Source of the DNA: Chaenocephalus aceratus
Taxonomy: Eukaryota; Chordata; Actinopteri; Perciformes; Channichthyidae
Assembly (NCBI GenBank): GCA_023974075.1
Contig: JAMFTG010000501.1
Span: 62,001-126,000, forward strand
DNA length: 64,000 nucleotides
Direction: 5' to 3'
The notes under the pieces are model-generated. The model saw nothing but the letters and a program-made list of their open reading frames with translations, did not search any database and had not been told where the DNA came from. Numbering within the stretch: the first letter of the stretch is position 1; each line of letters starts with the position of its first letter. Of the stretch, positions 1 through 11,019 are shown piece after piece. A program made the translations under genes and the position numbers.

Positions 1-388
1 TAGCAATGGCTTTTCACATCACACCATTGTGTGATATATGATTAATATGATTAATATGATGAAATTAATGTTTTTAAATGTTCCCAATGATTGTTCATAT
101 AATGTTTCTTAAATGTTTTTGTATAAATGTATTTGTTCTGCTATATAATATGGAGAGTCTCACAGGAGTTTCACTGTTGAGAAACGGAGAGAGCAGGGGA
201 GAGAGATCTCACGTCTCGATTTATACACACTATGAGTCTGGCAGTATGTCCATTCGCTTCGTTTTCATCTGTAGATGTGAATTGATGTGTCGTTTGTACA
301 TTTTACTGGTGGAAAACAAAGCTAAATGTCTCGTTACTCTATTGACGAATCTATAAAGCACACTTATTCTCCATAAGCTCTCAGCGCC

Positions 389-1795
389 CAGTGCTCGCAA
401 TTAACGATGTCCCGATGTCCCGGGGACCATAACAATTCCTACTGGGACACAAATCTATTTTGTCTGGGACTATTTCGGGACAGTGAAAAAATAAATAAAA
501 GTAAACTTCAAAATGGGTGTTATTTGCAAAGTCATTGGGCTGTCAAATCATAGAATGCATTCTACGTCATCCACTCTGCTGCTGACTGCTGCTAGACTCG
601 CGCTAATGCAACGGTCACGACTTTAAAAAAAGAAGAAAGAAATGCTGAGGTGGTTGAATAAACAGCCTCCTGATGCAAGCCCCAATTCTGCCGACTCCCG
701 AAACGAAAACATCCCAAGTCCTGGTCATGATGCATCGTCTTCCACTGTGGTAAGTTAGTTGTCTTAAGTGTCAATGTTAGCTAGCGCTAACTAACGCTAG
801 CAACGGAAGTGTCAAGTGTGCCTTACAATGCATACAAACGTCCGAAAATGCGGTGTCATGTTCTTTTGAAGTTTGTGAAAATGAATATACAAATACAGTT
901 GATCAGAATAAGAGGTGTAGCCGATCATTTTTGTATTTTCTTTGTCAGCCAGTCAGTGACCAGGCTAGAATCTTTAGCTGCAAAAACGTAAGGCATTTAG
1001 CTAATCATTTAGCTTCTCATCTTTTTCTAGTGTTTTACTTTTTTTTGGTCAAGAACGTCAGTCAGATTGGGTGACGATTAGAAAGGGGGTCGCAAGGTAA
1101 TTTTAGTTTGTCAATCAACTCTGGTATGAGAATAATGTGTCATGTTGAGAGAGAGTAATGCTCCAGTTGTTTTTGTGCCTGGGGGGGGGGTGGGTGAATG
1201 AGTGAGAGCAAGATGATTGACATTCATGAATGAAGATAGAAGATCAATTTATATTCCTATAGTACTACTGACTTGTGAGGATAACTTGTAATTAGAACTG
1301 AAAACAGGTACATTTATTAAACTGTATTATGGAACTTCTGTTTTTTTATTATCATTCATACCACTTTTATTGCCAGATAGAGGGTTCCGATCATAAAACA
1401 CAGAGACCATACAGCCATACCATATTGAATTGAAAAATACAAATCAGAATTCTTCAATGTTGACATGACAATGATACATTAGTCTGGATATTGAGAAACA
1501 ATCGAAAAACATGTCTTAAATCAACTCTCTTCCCTTCTACTCTAGGAGAGGCAACAGATCAGACTAATATTCATATGTTTAAAAGAATAAGTATTTTAAA
1601 CTTACATGGTAGACCAGAGCCTATGGTGTGATGATTAAGTGACAAAAAAGTATCAAATTATATGTATTCGGCGTAATTGGGGGGGCGACGATACAAATTT
1701 TAATTTGGGACACTGCCGGTTATATCCGGGACAATACAAAGTAGAATTCGGGACAGTTGTGGGACACTGAAGAAAAAAGTTAATTTCGAGCCCTG
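389..1795. mobile_element. hAT-type DNA transposon, internally deleted
   Basis: The ends are imperfect inverted repeats, CAGTGCTCGCAATTAAC on the left and GTTAATTTCGAGCCCTG on the right. They are flanked by a perfect 8-bp direct repeat, TCAGCGCC, at 381-388 and 1796-1803. An 8-bp duplication with CAG...CTG ends is the hAT signature. At 1.4 kb with no long frame it cannot encode a full transposase (normally about 600 codons), so it is non-autonomous. Subterminal repeats of the GGGACA type occur near both ends. Confidence 0.88.
642..749 (+). pseudogene. Possible first exon of hAT transposase remnant
   Basis: An ATG opens a 36-codon frame beginning MLRWLNKQPP, rich in S, P and N. It ends exactly at a strong splice donor, GTG|GTAAGT at 749/750. 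It lies inside the hAT element, so the simplest reading is the first coding exon of its former transposase; the rest of the gene is missing. No catalytic or zinc-finger motif is visible in this short piece, so the assignment rests on position and the donor. Confidence 0.35.
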
Positions 1796-1999
1796 TCAGC
1801 GCCACTTGCCACTATTATAAACATTCTGAACGGCACATTTCCCTGTGTTTTCCACCATCAAAATGTACAAACGACACATCAAATCACATCTACAGATGAA
1901 GACGAAGCGAATGGAATTACTCGCAGACTCCTAGTGTGTGGAAATTGAGACGTGAGATCTCTCTCCCCTGCTCTCTCCGTTTCTCAACAGTGACGTCAC

Positions 2000-3071
2000 T
2001 TTCAGCTTCACTTTAACAATTCAAATTTACATTCTCTGTTAGCTTACGACCTCCCCGATTGAGCTAGCAAATATTGTCTTCGCAATTTAGCATCACACTG
2101 AATATGTGCTGAACTTGTCCTGGATTGGAATTTGTTCCATAATTTCCCTAGGAGGAGTTAGCAAAAATGTGCTTAAATTGCATGAAAAACACACATCTTT
2201 CAAAATGGCCGACTTCCTGGGGGGCGGGGCTAATGGAAGGCAATTTGAAATATGTGTGCTATCATAAGAGAAATGTGTATACAGCGTTTCGTGAAAAAAC
2301 TATATGCGAGTAGTTTGGAGTAATTTGTGACATGTATATCGTCAAAGATTGTGTATTCGCTATAGCTTATGTTAGAAATTAAAATCAATGTTTTATGGCA
2401 TAATTTAGTTTAAACATACCGTCAGCTTAAAAGTTGTTTTATTCTGAAAAAACGGAAGTTCTCGCACAATCTTAAGGCCAAGCTTTAATTCGGAAAATTC
2501 TTCATCTCCGGTTAGCATTTAGCATGTGGTTAATATTACGTCTTCTAGAAATATGAATGTGAAAATGACACGGAGTGTCGCACACCAAAACCTACTGACT
2601 TTAACACTGCATCTATAGACGTTGAGATATTATTATTGCTGAATATTAAATGAAGGTACAGTTTATTTTAATACGTTTTGTTTACAGGCGTCAGTAGGTA
2701 TGACAACATCCGGGGCTACCGTAAATGATAACTGCCGTAAAGTACTTCCAGTATTACTAAAGTAACTATTAAAGCCGTTATAATGCATTAAATAAAAAGT
2801 TATGAAAGAGATAAGGAGGAGAAAAGGCGTATGGAAGTAAGCAATGAATGTAAAATGGCGAAATCCTCTGTTTAACTCGAAGTCGGACATTGAAGACTAA
2901 GGCGGGGGCCCCTCCTTTACAGCACGGGAGAGGATAAAACCAGACGGCTGAGCACAGCTTGGTCTCTCTCCTTCGCTGCAGCCACACCAGGGACAACGCT
3001 GGCTTTTGTCTCTTCATTACCTTCTGCTTGTTCTATTACCACGTTACTTCTTTAAAGTACCCATTTGACCC
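2000..3071. other. Unassigned intergenic sequence
   Basis: AT-rich sequence with no convincing coding frame, splice pattern or repeat signature. Short frames of 60-80 codons on the minus strand have no recognisable domain. Confidence 0.5.
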
Positions 3072-3074
3072 TTA

Positions 3075-3695
3075 AGGCCCTGACACACCAAGCAGTCACC
3101 AGAGGACTAGCCGACGCTGAAGTCGGCTGTTGCCTGGCCGTGTTCTCCTGCGTTTTGGCCATGTGTCGCACGGGAACACACCGCACCGACTTCAGTGCAT
3201 GAGTGGCAATAACTCTCCTTACCAGCAGGCGGCGGTAGTGTGTATTCGTCATTCAAAAGAGGCAACAACCGGAAGACAGAGAAGAAGAAGAGTATCTTTT
3301 CTCCGTAATATCATACAGAGCTGGCCTCTCCTGGATCAAGGTGATGAGCAGGTCTTCGTTTGCATCATTCCAGATCGCCATGATGAGATGAAAATGAATA
3401 GCAGTCTGTGTGTGCCTTCTTAAATCGTTTGTTTACGTCCCTCACTTCCGCTTCGCTTCTCATGCACTGATTTGCTAGCTGAACAGCCAATCAGAGTGAT
3501 TATTTGGTCCGACTGCCAGACCCGATGCATGGCCGATTCAACATGTTGAATCGGCCATGCATCGGGTCTGGCAGTCCAAATAAGGCGTGTCACGGTCGAC
3601 GGTGCGGGACACACCAACCTGACTACGGCGCCGCGAATGCCCGACAGCCTCTGACGGCCTCTGACTCCCAAAATCGGGTTGGTGTGTCAGGGCCT
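3075..3695. mobile_element. PIF/Harbinger-type MITE with TTA target duplication
   Basis: The left end AGGCCCTGACACACCAA is matched by the inverse at the right end, TTGGTGTGTCAGGGCCT. The element is flanked by TTA at 3072-3074 and 3696-3698, the 3-bp duplication typical of PIF/Harbinger elements. It is 621 bp and has no transposase, so it is a non-autonomous copy. It contains the palindrome at 3511-3576. Confidence 0.85.
3511..3576. repeat. Perfect 66-bp palindrome inside the MITE
   Basis: Two 33-bp arms meet with no spacer at 3543/3544 (centre CATG). The similarity continues outward to about 3501 and 3582 after a short indel. The sequence could extrude as a cruciform. Confidence 0.9.
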
Positions 3696-4085
3696 TTATG
3701 CCAGAGACTCCATTGGTCTCCTTATTTTAAGTTTCTTTCCTGGGAGCGAAGTGTTTTGAGAGGCTGGTGTTACATCACATAAAGGCCTGCCTTCCCCCCA
3801 CCCTCGACCCACACCAGTTTGCCTAAAGAGCAAATAGATCCACTGAAGATGCCATAGCCATAGCTCTCCACTCTGCACTGAGCCACCTGGAGCATCGTGG
3901 GAGCTACGTCAGATTTCTCTTTCTTGACTACAGCTCAGCATTCAACACAATCATCCCGGACATTCTAGTTTGCAAACTATCAAACCTAGGCTTTCCCCCA
4001 CCCACCTGTTCCTGGATCAAACTAAGCTGCTGGTGACCTTCTACCGCTCTACCATTGAGAGCATATTAACATACTGCATCACAGT

Positions 4086-4660
4086 TACCTCATTCACACC
4101 AACGGTGTTTCAGGGCCGGTTCAAAGCTGGAGCTTGAAAAGTTTTCCTCTTCACACCGCAGCGGAGCAGCCTCTTAGCTCCGGAATCCGGTTTGTTTCAA
4201 GCACCAAAAAATGGTCCGGCCAGAGCAAAAGCATATGGCAAAAGCATACGTCGAGGCGGGGGAGGGGGCGGGATCAACTCCTGAACAACAACAAGAAGCC
4301 CGCGTTTTATCCAGTTTGTACACAACGATGGAGAAACTTAACAAGCAGCAGTGGTCCACTGAAGAGACCAGCTACCTACTGGGAATCTGGTCTTCCGAAG
4401 AGGTACAGAGGAAGCTGGAGCACAATCTTCCATTGTTGTTGTTGTTGTCGGTGTGAGCTGTGAGGGGGTTTCCGCACGGTTTGGCTTTTTGCAGGCACGC
4501 AAACGGGTACGTCATGACGCAAACGGGTACGTCATGACGCAGCACCAGTCGGACTCTGGGCGGTGTGAAAAGAGCCGGAGCGAAACCAAAGAACCGGTTC
4601 TGAACCTAAAAAGCTCTAGCATGGAGCTTGAACCGGAGTTGTGTTGGTGTGAATGAGGTA
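4086..4660. mobile_element. Terminal-inverted-repeat element inserted in Rex1
   Basis: An 18-bp perfect inverted repeat, TACCTCATTCACACCAAC at 4086-4103 and its complement at 4643-4660, bounds a 575-bp insertion that splits the Rex1 reverse transcriptase frame. A second, looser inverted match (CGGTTC...GAGCTT) follows inside. The terminal TA may be the target duplication. Family is uncertain; PIF/Harbinger is a candidate because of the SANT-like frame inside. Confidence 0.65.
4211..4456 (+). pseudogene. Myb/SANT-like DNA-binding domain fragment
   Basis: An 81-codon open frame inside the inverted-repeat element contains WSTEETSYLLGIWSSEEVQ followed by a K-L-E-H run. This matches the first helix region of the Myb/SANT-like (trihelix, MSANTD/Harbinger-associated) domain, with its spaced tryptophans at W-S-x-E-E-T and I-W. 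The frame ends in poly-leucine from a GTT repeat, so the second half of the domain is absent. It is either a relic of an element-encoded DNA-binding protein or a captured host exon. Confidence 0.5.
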
Positions 4661-5198
4661 TGTGTGGTACGCCAGCTGCACTGAGGCCGACAGCATGAGG
4701 CTCCAGAGAGTCGTAAAAGCAGCACAGAGGATCATCGGCTGCCCCCCCCCTCCCTGATGGACATGTACAGTACACCTCCCGCTGCCTCAGTAGAGCCAAA
4801 AACATTGTCAAGGGCAGTTCACACCCCGGCTTTCACCTGTTCGACCTGCTGCCCTCCGGCAAGCGCTACAGGTGGATACAATCCAAAACAAACAGACTCA
4901 AAGACAGTTTTTTCCCCAAGAGCCATCATTGCTCTTCACACCTGCAAGTCATACTTCTTAATCATCCTGCATAAGAAATATATGTGACTCTGTATATATA
5001 CATATATATCATTATTATTATTATTATTAAAAATACATACCTACTATTATTATTTATTACATTTTAGATTTTATTTTTTATACCCCTGGAAATAATTACT
5101 GCACTTTATTCCTTATTCCTAAGTATGTATGCTGCGTGTATTCGTTGTCTTATGTTGTGATGTTTTTTGTTTTGATGGCACCTTTTGAAAGGGAGAAG

Positions 5199-5247
5199 CA
5201 TTTCTTTCTCTCATTGTACAGTACATACATAATGAGAGAAAGAAATG
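5199..5247 (+). repeat. 17-bp perfect hairpin in LINE 3' region
   Basis: Arm CATTTCTTTCTCTCATT at 5199-5215 pairs with 5231-5247 across a 15-nt loop. It lies in the 3' untranslated part of the Rex1-like copy, just before its tail. Confidence 0.7.
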
Positions 5248-5553
5248 TAATAATAATGTCATTGTACATGTATAATGACATTAAATGATTATATTATATT
5301 CTAGTTGTTTTGCAACTACTAGTCTACTACTCAGCGAGTCTCATAGACATTGTAATGCTTGTTATTAACGATCTAAAAATGCATATGTTTTGTCTAACTT
5401 TCTATTGCTGGAAATGAGGGTGGAAGTGAACCCCTCACCCTGTCCGTCCCCATCCTCCCTCCCTCTTCCCGTTCTCCCAGACCCCTCTGGAGTAATATTC
5501 AAATACAGTTCGATAAAAGACATGGGAATTATAATTGAAGGGGATTATTTAAA

Positions 5554-5721
5554 TTCACTAATGTTAGGGTGCGCACAACCAAGCAAGGTTGTTGTATTTC
5601 TGTTTGTGGGGTGAAGCTCTGGAACAGTTTGAGTGAGGAGCTCAGGGGATGTCCTAACGTACAATTGGTTAAAAAAAGGAAGGACATGATTTTTGGAAGA
5701 TACAGGGATGAAATAGTTTAA
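5554..5721 (+). mobile_element. LINE reverse transcriptase C-terminal fragment
   Basis: A 55-codon frame ends in a stop at 5721 and contains ISVCGVKLWNSLSEELRGC and FGRYRDE. The KLWNSL-x-E-E-L block is characteristic of the C-terminal end of fish non-LTR reverse transcriptases. Only this end survives; upstream is out of frame. The downstream AT-rich stretch is probably its 3' untranslated region. Confidence 0.6.
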
Positions 5722-6027
5722 TCATAACTGGGTGTTTACGTTTTATTCATTTATTTGGTTTGTTATTTTATCTTTTCTTGATCAGCATTTACCTCTTTTA
5801 TGTATTTGTTTATTTAGTTATTTGTTATTATTATGTTTTTGTTTTTTTAATAAGAAATGTATTTTGGATGTTAGCGAAATGACTTACTCACACTCTGATT
5901 GTCGTTCATCTTCATGTCTCCCATTCGCTAGGTGGCAGTGTCACGAAAAACTAGGGTCCTAGGAATGTGGTCCTGAAACTGCAGCCTCCGGCATTGCTGG
6001 AACATACTATTGATACGGGCACTTCTG

Positions 6028-6245
6028 CTCTGACAGCCAGGCATGATGGGTAATCTGTGACGTTTTTCTCTCGAAAATATCAGGCCATTTAGTCCTCATG
6101 AGCCAATGAGCAGCTCTCATAGGAAAGAACGACACGCCGCCTCCGACACTGTATCCAGTTCCTATTAAACATCTATGAGCTAGACCCTTCTCACATTTTC
6201 GAGAGCAAAACGTCACAGATTACCCATCATGCCTTGCTGTCAGAG
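6028..6245. mobile_element. Small foldback/MITE-like element
   Basis: About 50-bp inverted arms (CTCTGACAGC...CAGATTACCC type) at 6028-6079 and 6195-6245 enclose a spacer of about 115 bp. There is no ORF. Target duplication was not identified. Confidence 0.6.
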
Positions 6246-6767
6246 CTCATAGAGCGCAGTTAAGTTTCCCCTTATGCCCCACCCCCGCTCTCAGTAGAAT
6301 GAATGGAGAGAGAAAATCAATCTGGATTCAGCTTTTAGTGCATTTTCCATCATTAAGAACCTAATTATTCTAATTAGGGCTATCAAATAGTTCATGTTGG
6401 GTAGTTTATTTAGTTTAAAACAAATTATCTGCCGATTTACAGACGTCTCTTTCCCAATCTTAGTCAATGGGTAAACAGTATTTTCTGATATGGACATTTT
6501 AGTACCGCCGTTTGGCCAACAGGAATATTTTCCTCAGAGTCCGGAGCACAACCTGTGGGCTTGGTTTGGACACACTTCGATTTGCAACTTTGTCATGTGT
6601 TTTTTTGATTTTGTTTTGGTTTGCATTTTTTGTGGTGGTTTCCACGTGTTTTTCTGATTCAACAACCGTGTTCAGACATTTTAAAACCGTGATGTTACAT
6701 CTCATAGCTATAAAGCACATGTAGTGTGAGCATTGAGAGGCTGCAGCAATGGGTTTGGACACAAGAC

Positions 6768-6819
6768 AGACACACACACACACACACACACACTGCAGGG
6801 CCTCACACTCACTGCCGGG

Positions 6820-6859
<40 letters not shown>

Positions 6860-6931
6860 GGGCCTCACACTCACTGCCGGGCCTCACACACACACACACA
6901 CACACACTGCAGGGCCTCACTCACTGCCGGG

Positions 6932-6976
<45 letters not shown>

Positions 6977-7070
6977 TGGGCCTCACACACACACTGCAGG
7001 GCCTCACACTCACTGCCGGGCCACACACACACACACACTGCCGGGCCTCACACACACACACACACTGCAG
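6768..7070. repeat. Compound (CA)n microsatellite / minisatellite
   Basis: Runs of CA alternate with a short GC-richer block (CTGCAGGGCCTCA or CTGCCGGGCCTCA) repeated about ten times. It lies just 3' of the last recognisable SNTX-like coding sequence. It gives long open frames in several phases on both strands, which are composition artefacts. Confidence 0.95.
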
Positions 7071-7076
7071 GCATAC

Positions 7077-9166
7077 TTCTGTCAGAAGCAGTTTGTAAAC
7101 TGAGGGAGATTCAGAATGTATCCTTTTGCTTTTACCTTTCAGGAATTCTGCAAGATGTGCAGGTTTTGCTGTGCTGACTTTAACAGCAATGCTTTCTTTG
7201 CTTCTTCCAGCTGTTCCACAATCACACCTGACCCTGACAGCATATCCTGTCTCTGGCTGAAGTCCTGAAATGACCACCTTCTCAGCTCCCGCCTTCATTT
7301 GCTCCCAGTGGAGATCTTCCTCTTTCACCTGTTGGTCTGGTTTGGCGTACTCTACGATGTAGCTCAAAACGTGGACATCTTGTCCGAGCTCAGCAGGTTT
7401 CTCCCAGCTGACTGATATCTCACGTGAGGTAGATTCAACGTGGAGTCTTCCAGGAGGGCTGCAGGGTAAGGTTTGAATGGATCCACTGACTTCATTGGCT
7501 GGCCCGGCACCTACTGGTGTCTCTGCCCTGCATCTGAACCTGTACTCTGTGTTAGGACTCAGGCCGCTCACTGTGACTTCTTCAGCTCTGGATGCTGTTT
7601 CTTGTTTCCAGCCGTCCTCTCCTCTGACACAGTACTCAACAGAGTAGGAGGTGATGTCCTCTGCTCCAAATCTGGGTGGAGAAATGTTCAGCGTCACACT
7701 GTTGTGGTTTATATCACTTCCTGTTACTGTTGCAGGCTTTGAAGGCGGCTCAAAGTTCTCGTTGACAAGAAAGCCGTCTGTATAAAGGTAGATGCTGGAA
7801 CCTTTCTGTGTCTCGTTTGTTAAACCCACCGTCAGAAATGTAATGTTCTTGTTCTCCTTGTTGGCCTCTGCAAAATCACTGAAGACCTTTGCTTTTTGCC
7901 GCATTGCTTCCCCTTCTTTTTTTGAGTTGTACCATTGATCTGGAGGGTGTGGATCTTGAGCATCGTCTGGTTTGGGTGTTTGTTGAAGGTAGTTTGATAA
8001 AGTTGAAAGGTACGGTTCATCACTTCCCAGCGAGGTGAAGACAAAACACACAGCCTGCTCTGCTTTGAAGCTTTCTTTGTACAGGTCTGTTTGAGATGAG
8101 ATGATCTTGGTGTTTGTCATCATGTCGGTTAGAGACATCACGGTGTATATGTCTCTCTCCTTGCAGTCCATCCACTCGTTCAGGTCCTTGCTGTTGAAAG
8201 GAGAAGAACATGTCTTCCTCAGGATCTCTGCGAGCACAGCTTCTTCTTCTCCTCCTCCTCGGATTGATGGCAGTTTCTTTGCCAGGGTTTGTTGGAATTC
8301 CAGTTTGAACTCAGAGCACATCTGTTTAAAGGTTTTGAGTTTTTCTCCAATCTGTGGGAACTGCTGTGCAGTTTGGGTTTTCTGTGCATCGTTGAACCTC
8401 ATGTCCAGGTCACTGAAAACCTCCAGGATACTCTGAGATTTTTGAACTAATCCTATACTTATCTGACGGACAAGTTTAGCGGCAGAAGAATCTAAACATG
8501 TCAGAGGCAACAGCCAGACCTTCACTGGTACTGCGTTTTCCCCGTTGGCTCCCAGCAGCTTTGGCAGACTTTGGTACACCTCTACTGCCTCCTGAAAGGA
8601 TGTAGGAGGTTTCTGAACGAAAAAGTCGCCAATGAATCTACAGGAGAATTTCTCAACGTTTTTTCTTTCATTGTCTTCGATTTTCAGCAAGCCTTCACCC
8701 TCTATTGACAGGGAGGGAATGTTCTTGATCATCACCTTCAAGTTTCCCTGTATATCTCGATGGTTCTCGTTGACAGACACCTCACGGTCAAAGACAAAGA
8801 AGGCTTGTGCGCCATAAAGGATACCTGTGACTACATGTGTTGCTATTCCTTGATCAAAAACATATGGATGCTTAACATTGCCTCTCCCAAGTTGATTCAT
8901 GGACAGTTCGTGGAACTTTGTGGTAGCTTGGTACATCAGTGTTACTCTGGCCTGATTTTTGGAAGTCTTAGTATCGCTCAGGTATTTGGCTGATCCTCCA
9001 ACCTCTACCAGTCCACTCAAGAAACTTGCCTTCAGTGATGCTTCAACATTCAGGGCTGAAGATTTGTCCTCAATTGATTCAGATGCAACTATATCAAAAT
9101 GATTATATTTTTGTTGTCTTTCTCCAATATCAGTTTTAAGGTCATCAAAGTCCCACAAAGTGATTC
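7077..9166 (-). CDS. SNTX-like (stonustoxin-family) protein, main exon
   Basis: Minus-strand exon. Its acceptor is TTTTGCAG|GAATC at 9167/9166 and its likely donor GAA|GTATGC at 7077/7076. With exon 1 the two add up to 730 whole codons, supporting both boundaries. Domains in order (approximate residues counted from the exon 1 ATG): MACPF-related SNTX N-terminal domain to about 240; helical FAT-like segment to about 370; thioredoxin-like domain, without CxxC, about 400-500; FN3 about 505-599; FN3 about 600-695, with ISVSWEKP. Stonustoxin-type venom subunits end in PRY-SPRY, whereas many non-venom teleost paralogues carry other C-termini such as FN3, so a venom role is not implied. The exon is open for 2.1 kb with no frameshift, suggesting a functional or recently functional gene. 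Sequence after the last FN3 (PSVYKLLLTE) looks like a linker to a further domain not found in this window. Confidence 0.85.
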
Positions 9167-9869
9167 CTGCAAAAGAAGAACCACAAATCAAGCTAGAACC
9201 AGAGTACATGTTAATACATACTATAACTTTAAGGGGAATCAAGGTATCGTCCTTCCAATAATTGTAGCTTTCTTGTTTGTTAGGAACTGAAATATAGAAT
9301 GATTTGTTCAGTGATGCAATTCCTGAGAACATTTATGATAATAAAGAAAGCTTGTCTTGCTTACAAGACATAAATACACAAATCAGTTTAATGTAGTTGA
9401 CTATTTTTACAACTGTTACACTGCATCCTTGTTGTGAACCTGACAGAATGTTGCAGACCGCAGTTGTTGAGCCAAAAAGTGATATGACCAGGCACTATGA
9501 TACAGGGTTATTTTTGGGTTATTTATATGGTAGTAATAGGAAATGTTTGAGTTTTTGAATTCTGTGAATTCTGAGCACCTTCGTCTAGCCGTCCTGAGTT
9601 TATTCCAACAAACAATAAAAGGCAAATACCTTCCATTTCAGCGGTTACAGTGACAGGTAACAGCAATCAGTAGCCTACACATTGTAGAACATTTTGTGAT
9701 TGCCATGGCATGTTAAACTAAAAGTATTCAACCAACCAGTCACTGTGTAAAGTTTGGCTAGCGCTGCTTTCAAACAAAGGATAATGACAGCACTACTTTC
9801 TCCAGCATCCATCACCGGCCAAAAGAACCCTTTATTTGTATCTCAAGATGTCATATCTGAATGCTGTCC

Positions 9870-9960
9870 TTTAGTGCATGCCCAAATGGATTTTCAGTTG
9901 AATATTTGAAGAGATTTGGAGCCAAGTTCTTCGATGTTTTTGATAAATCTGTTGTCAATG
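9870..9960 (+). mobile_element. Possible LINE fragment (P-N-G-F-S-V-E-Y block)
   Basis: A short frame CPNGFSVEYLKRFGAKFF resembles the P-D-G-F-x-x-E-F-Y-K block at the start of L1-group reverse transcriptases. It is too short to be sure. Confidence 0.25.
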
Positions 9961-10129
9961 GCCTCCTTTGTTTGTTAAGATATTGGCTCATATCCTGGAA
10001 TAAAAGCTACCTTCCATTGTTTCCCCACACCACACTGATTTGATATAAATATACTCTCTATTTTAATGTCAAGCATTCCTCAGATCCCAATCAAGCATGA
10101 CTCATGGTGTTTGAGTTGATATGGGCAAC

Positions 10130-10610
10130 CTATTTCAAAGTTTAGAAGGATTTGGAATTGTTCCAAAAGAATGACCTGATCTGCCCCTTTACTCTATGGA
10201 GTTCCACAGGGATCAATCCTTGGCCCCAAAACATTGTCTTTATACGCTTTACCTCTAGGCAACCGGCTCAGTCAGTTTCACTCTATCTCTCACCACTGTT
10301 ACGCTGATGACTCGCAGATTTACTTTAAAGTTTGGCTAAATGTGATGGGTAATATTAGTAATCTCCATCACTGCCTTTATGGATGTCACTTAACTTCCTT
10401 AATTTAAATTCATACAAAACCGAGGTCTTTCTTAATGTTCCTGGTAACTTTGTCTCTGAAATAAATCAACACCCGGGCCCTCAATGTTGAACCATACACA
10501 AGAAGAACCTGGGAGTTATCTTTGACCAGAATCTAAACTTGAGCCTCACATAAACAAGCTAGTCCAAACCTGCTTCTTCCATATAAACAAGCGACAAATC
10601 TTAAATAACT
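10130..10610 (+). mobile_element. Degenerate LINE reverse transcriptase relic
   Basis: The plus strand reads YGVPQGSILGPKTLSLYALP and, after a short gap, HHCYADDSQIYF. These are the G-V-P-Q-G-S and Y-A-D-D motifs of non-LTR reverse transcriptase, of the L2-like type seen intact at 15.1 kb. Frameshifts and stops follow. It sits in the SNTX-like intron in the opposite orientation to the gene. Confidence 0.7.
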
Positions 10611-10690
10611 TATTTATAACTTTTCATCTGTGTGTTTCGATCCTGGCAAAAAGAAAATGTCTGTTTTTAAAGGTGATGTTTTTTCCTCAC

Positions 10691-10790
10691 CAGGGATGAG
10701 TGAGTCGTTGCGGCAGTCGTACAACATCCCGAGGCTGAAAGGCCGTCCGAGCGCCGCCACCTCTATCATCCCGCTGCCTTTAGAGGTCAT
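10691..10790 (-). CDS. SNTX-like protein, first coding exon
   Basis: Minus strand. ATG at 10790 gives 33 codons plus one base before the donor GTGAGG at 10690. The encoded piece includes IEVAALGRPFSLGMLYDCR, the hallmark N-terminus of the stonustoxin-like superfamily. A second ATG seven codons downstream (10769) is an alternative start. The upstream frame stays open but has no family similarity, so the 10790 ATG or the 10769 ATG is preferred. The exon joins in phase with the exon starting at 9166. Confidence 0.8.
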
Positions 10791-11019
10791 CGCTTTGAAG
10801 GAACAGAAAATAATCGACAGCAGCTTGTTAGTTAACTTCCATGATTTGGTAATATCATGTCCAACCATGCTCACATTTTATTTCAATTAGACCTTAGTAG
10901 TAGTAATGATGCTGTGTCAATCACATTAGTATGCATACAAAGTGACAGGTGCTGTGACAGGTCACACCTTTCCCTACTTATGCTAATGGCCCCCTTTGTA
11001 TGCTAATGACCCCTTTGTT

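Larger units (their letters stand above)
165..1995. mobile_element. Inverted-repeat (foldback) element, split by a hAT
   Basis: The stretch at about 165-330 and the stretch at about 1840-1995 are reverse complements with modest divergence; both contain the segment around AGATCTCACGTCTC and the one around CATCTGTAGATG. Removing the hAT at 389-1795 brings the arms close together, as in a foldback or MITE-type element. No ORF is found in the arms. The outer ends and target duplication were not resolved. Confidence 0.6.
3747..5300 (+). mobile_element. Rex1-like LINE, degenerate 3' part, interrupted
   Basis: Reverse transcriptase pieces can be read on the plus strand. The first, from about 3748, gives KCFERLVLHHIKACLPPTLD, then an NRSTEDA block and the FLDYSSAFNTIIPD block, which holds the first catalytic aspartate. 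After the insertion at 4086-4660 the frame resumes with LQRVVKAAQRIIG and then, after a frameshift, HLFDLLPSGKRY and the DSFFP block near 4910. The 3' region has a hairpin (5199-5247) and ends in an AATGACATTAAA type tail near 5290, as in Rex1/CR1-group fish LINEs. Stops and frameshifts make it inactive. The same C-terminal blocks occur in the copies at 21.1-21.7 kb and 25.1-28.1 kb. Confidence 0.75.
9167..10690 (-). other. Intron 1 of the SNTX-like gene
   Basis: GT...AG intron inferred from donor CTG|GTGAGG at 10691/10690 and acceptor TGCAG at 9167. Phase 1 on both sides. It contains a plus-strand LINE relic (10130-10610) and otherwise unassigned AT-rich sequence. Confidence 0.75.

Noticed and set aside
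6726..7177. Long open frames across the CA repeat on both strands
   Set aside because: They consist of T-H or C-V runs produced by dinucleotide repeats. The minus-strand extension of the SNTX-like frame past 7077 is the same artefact.
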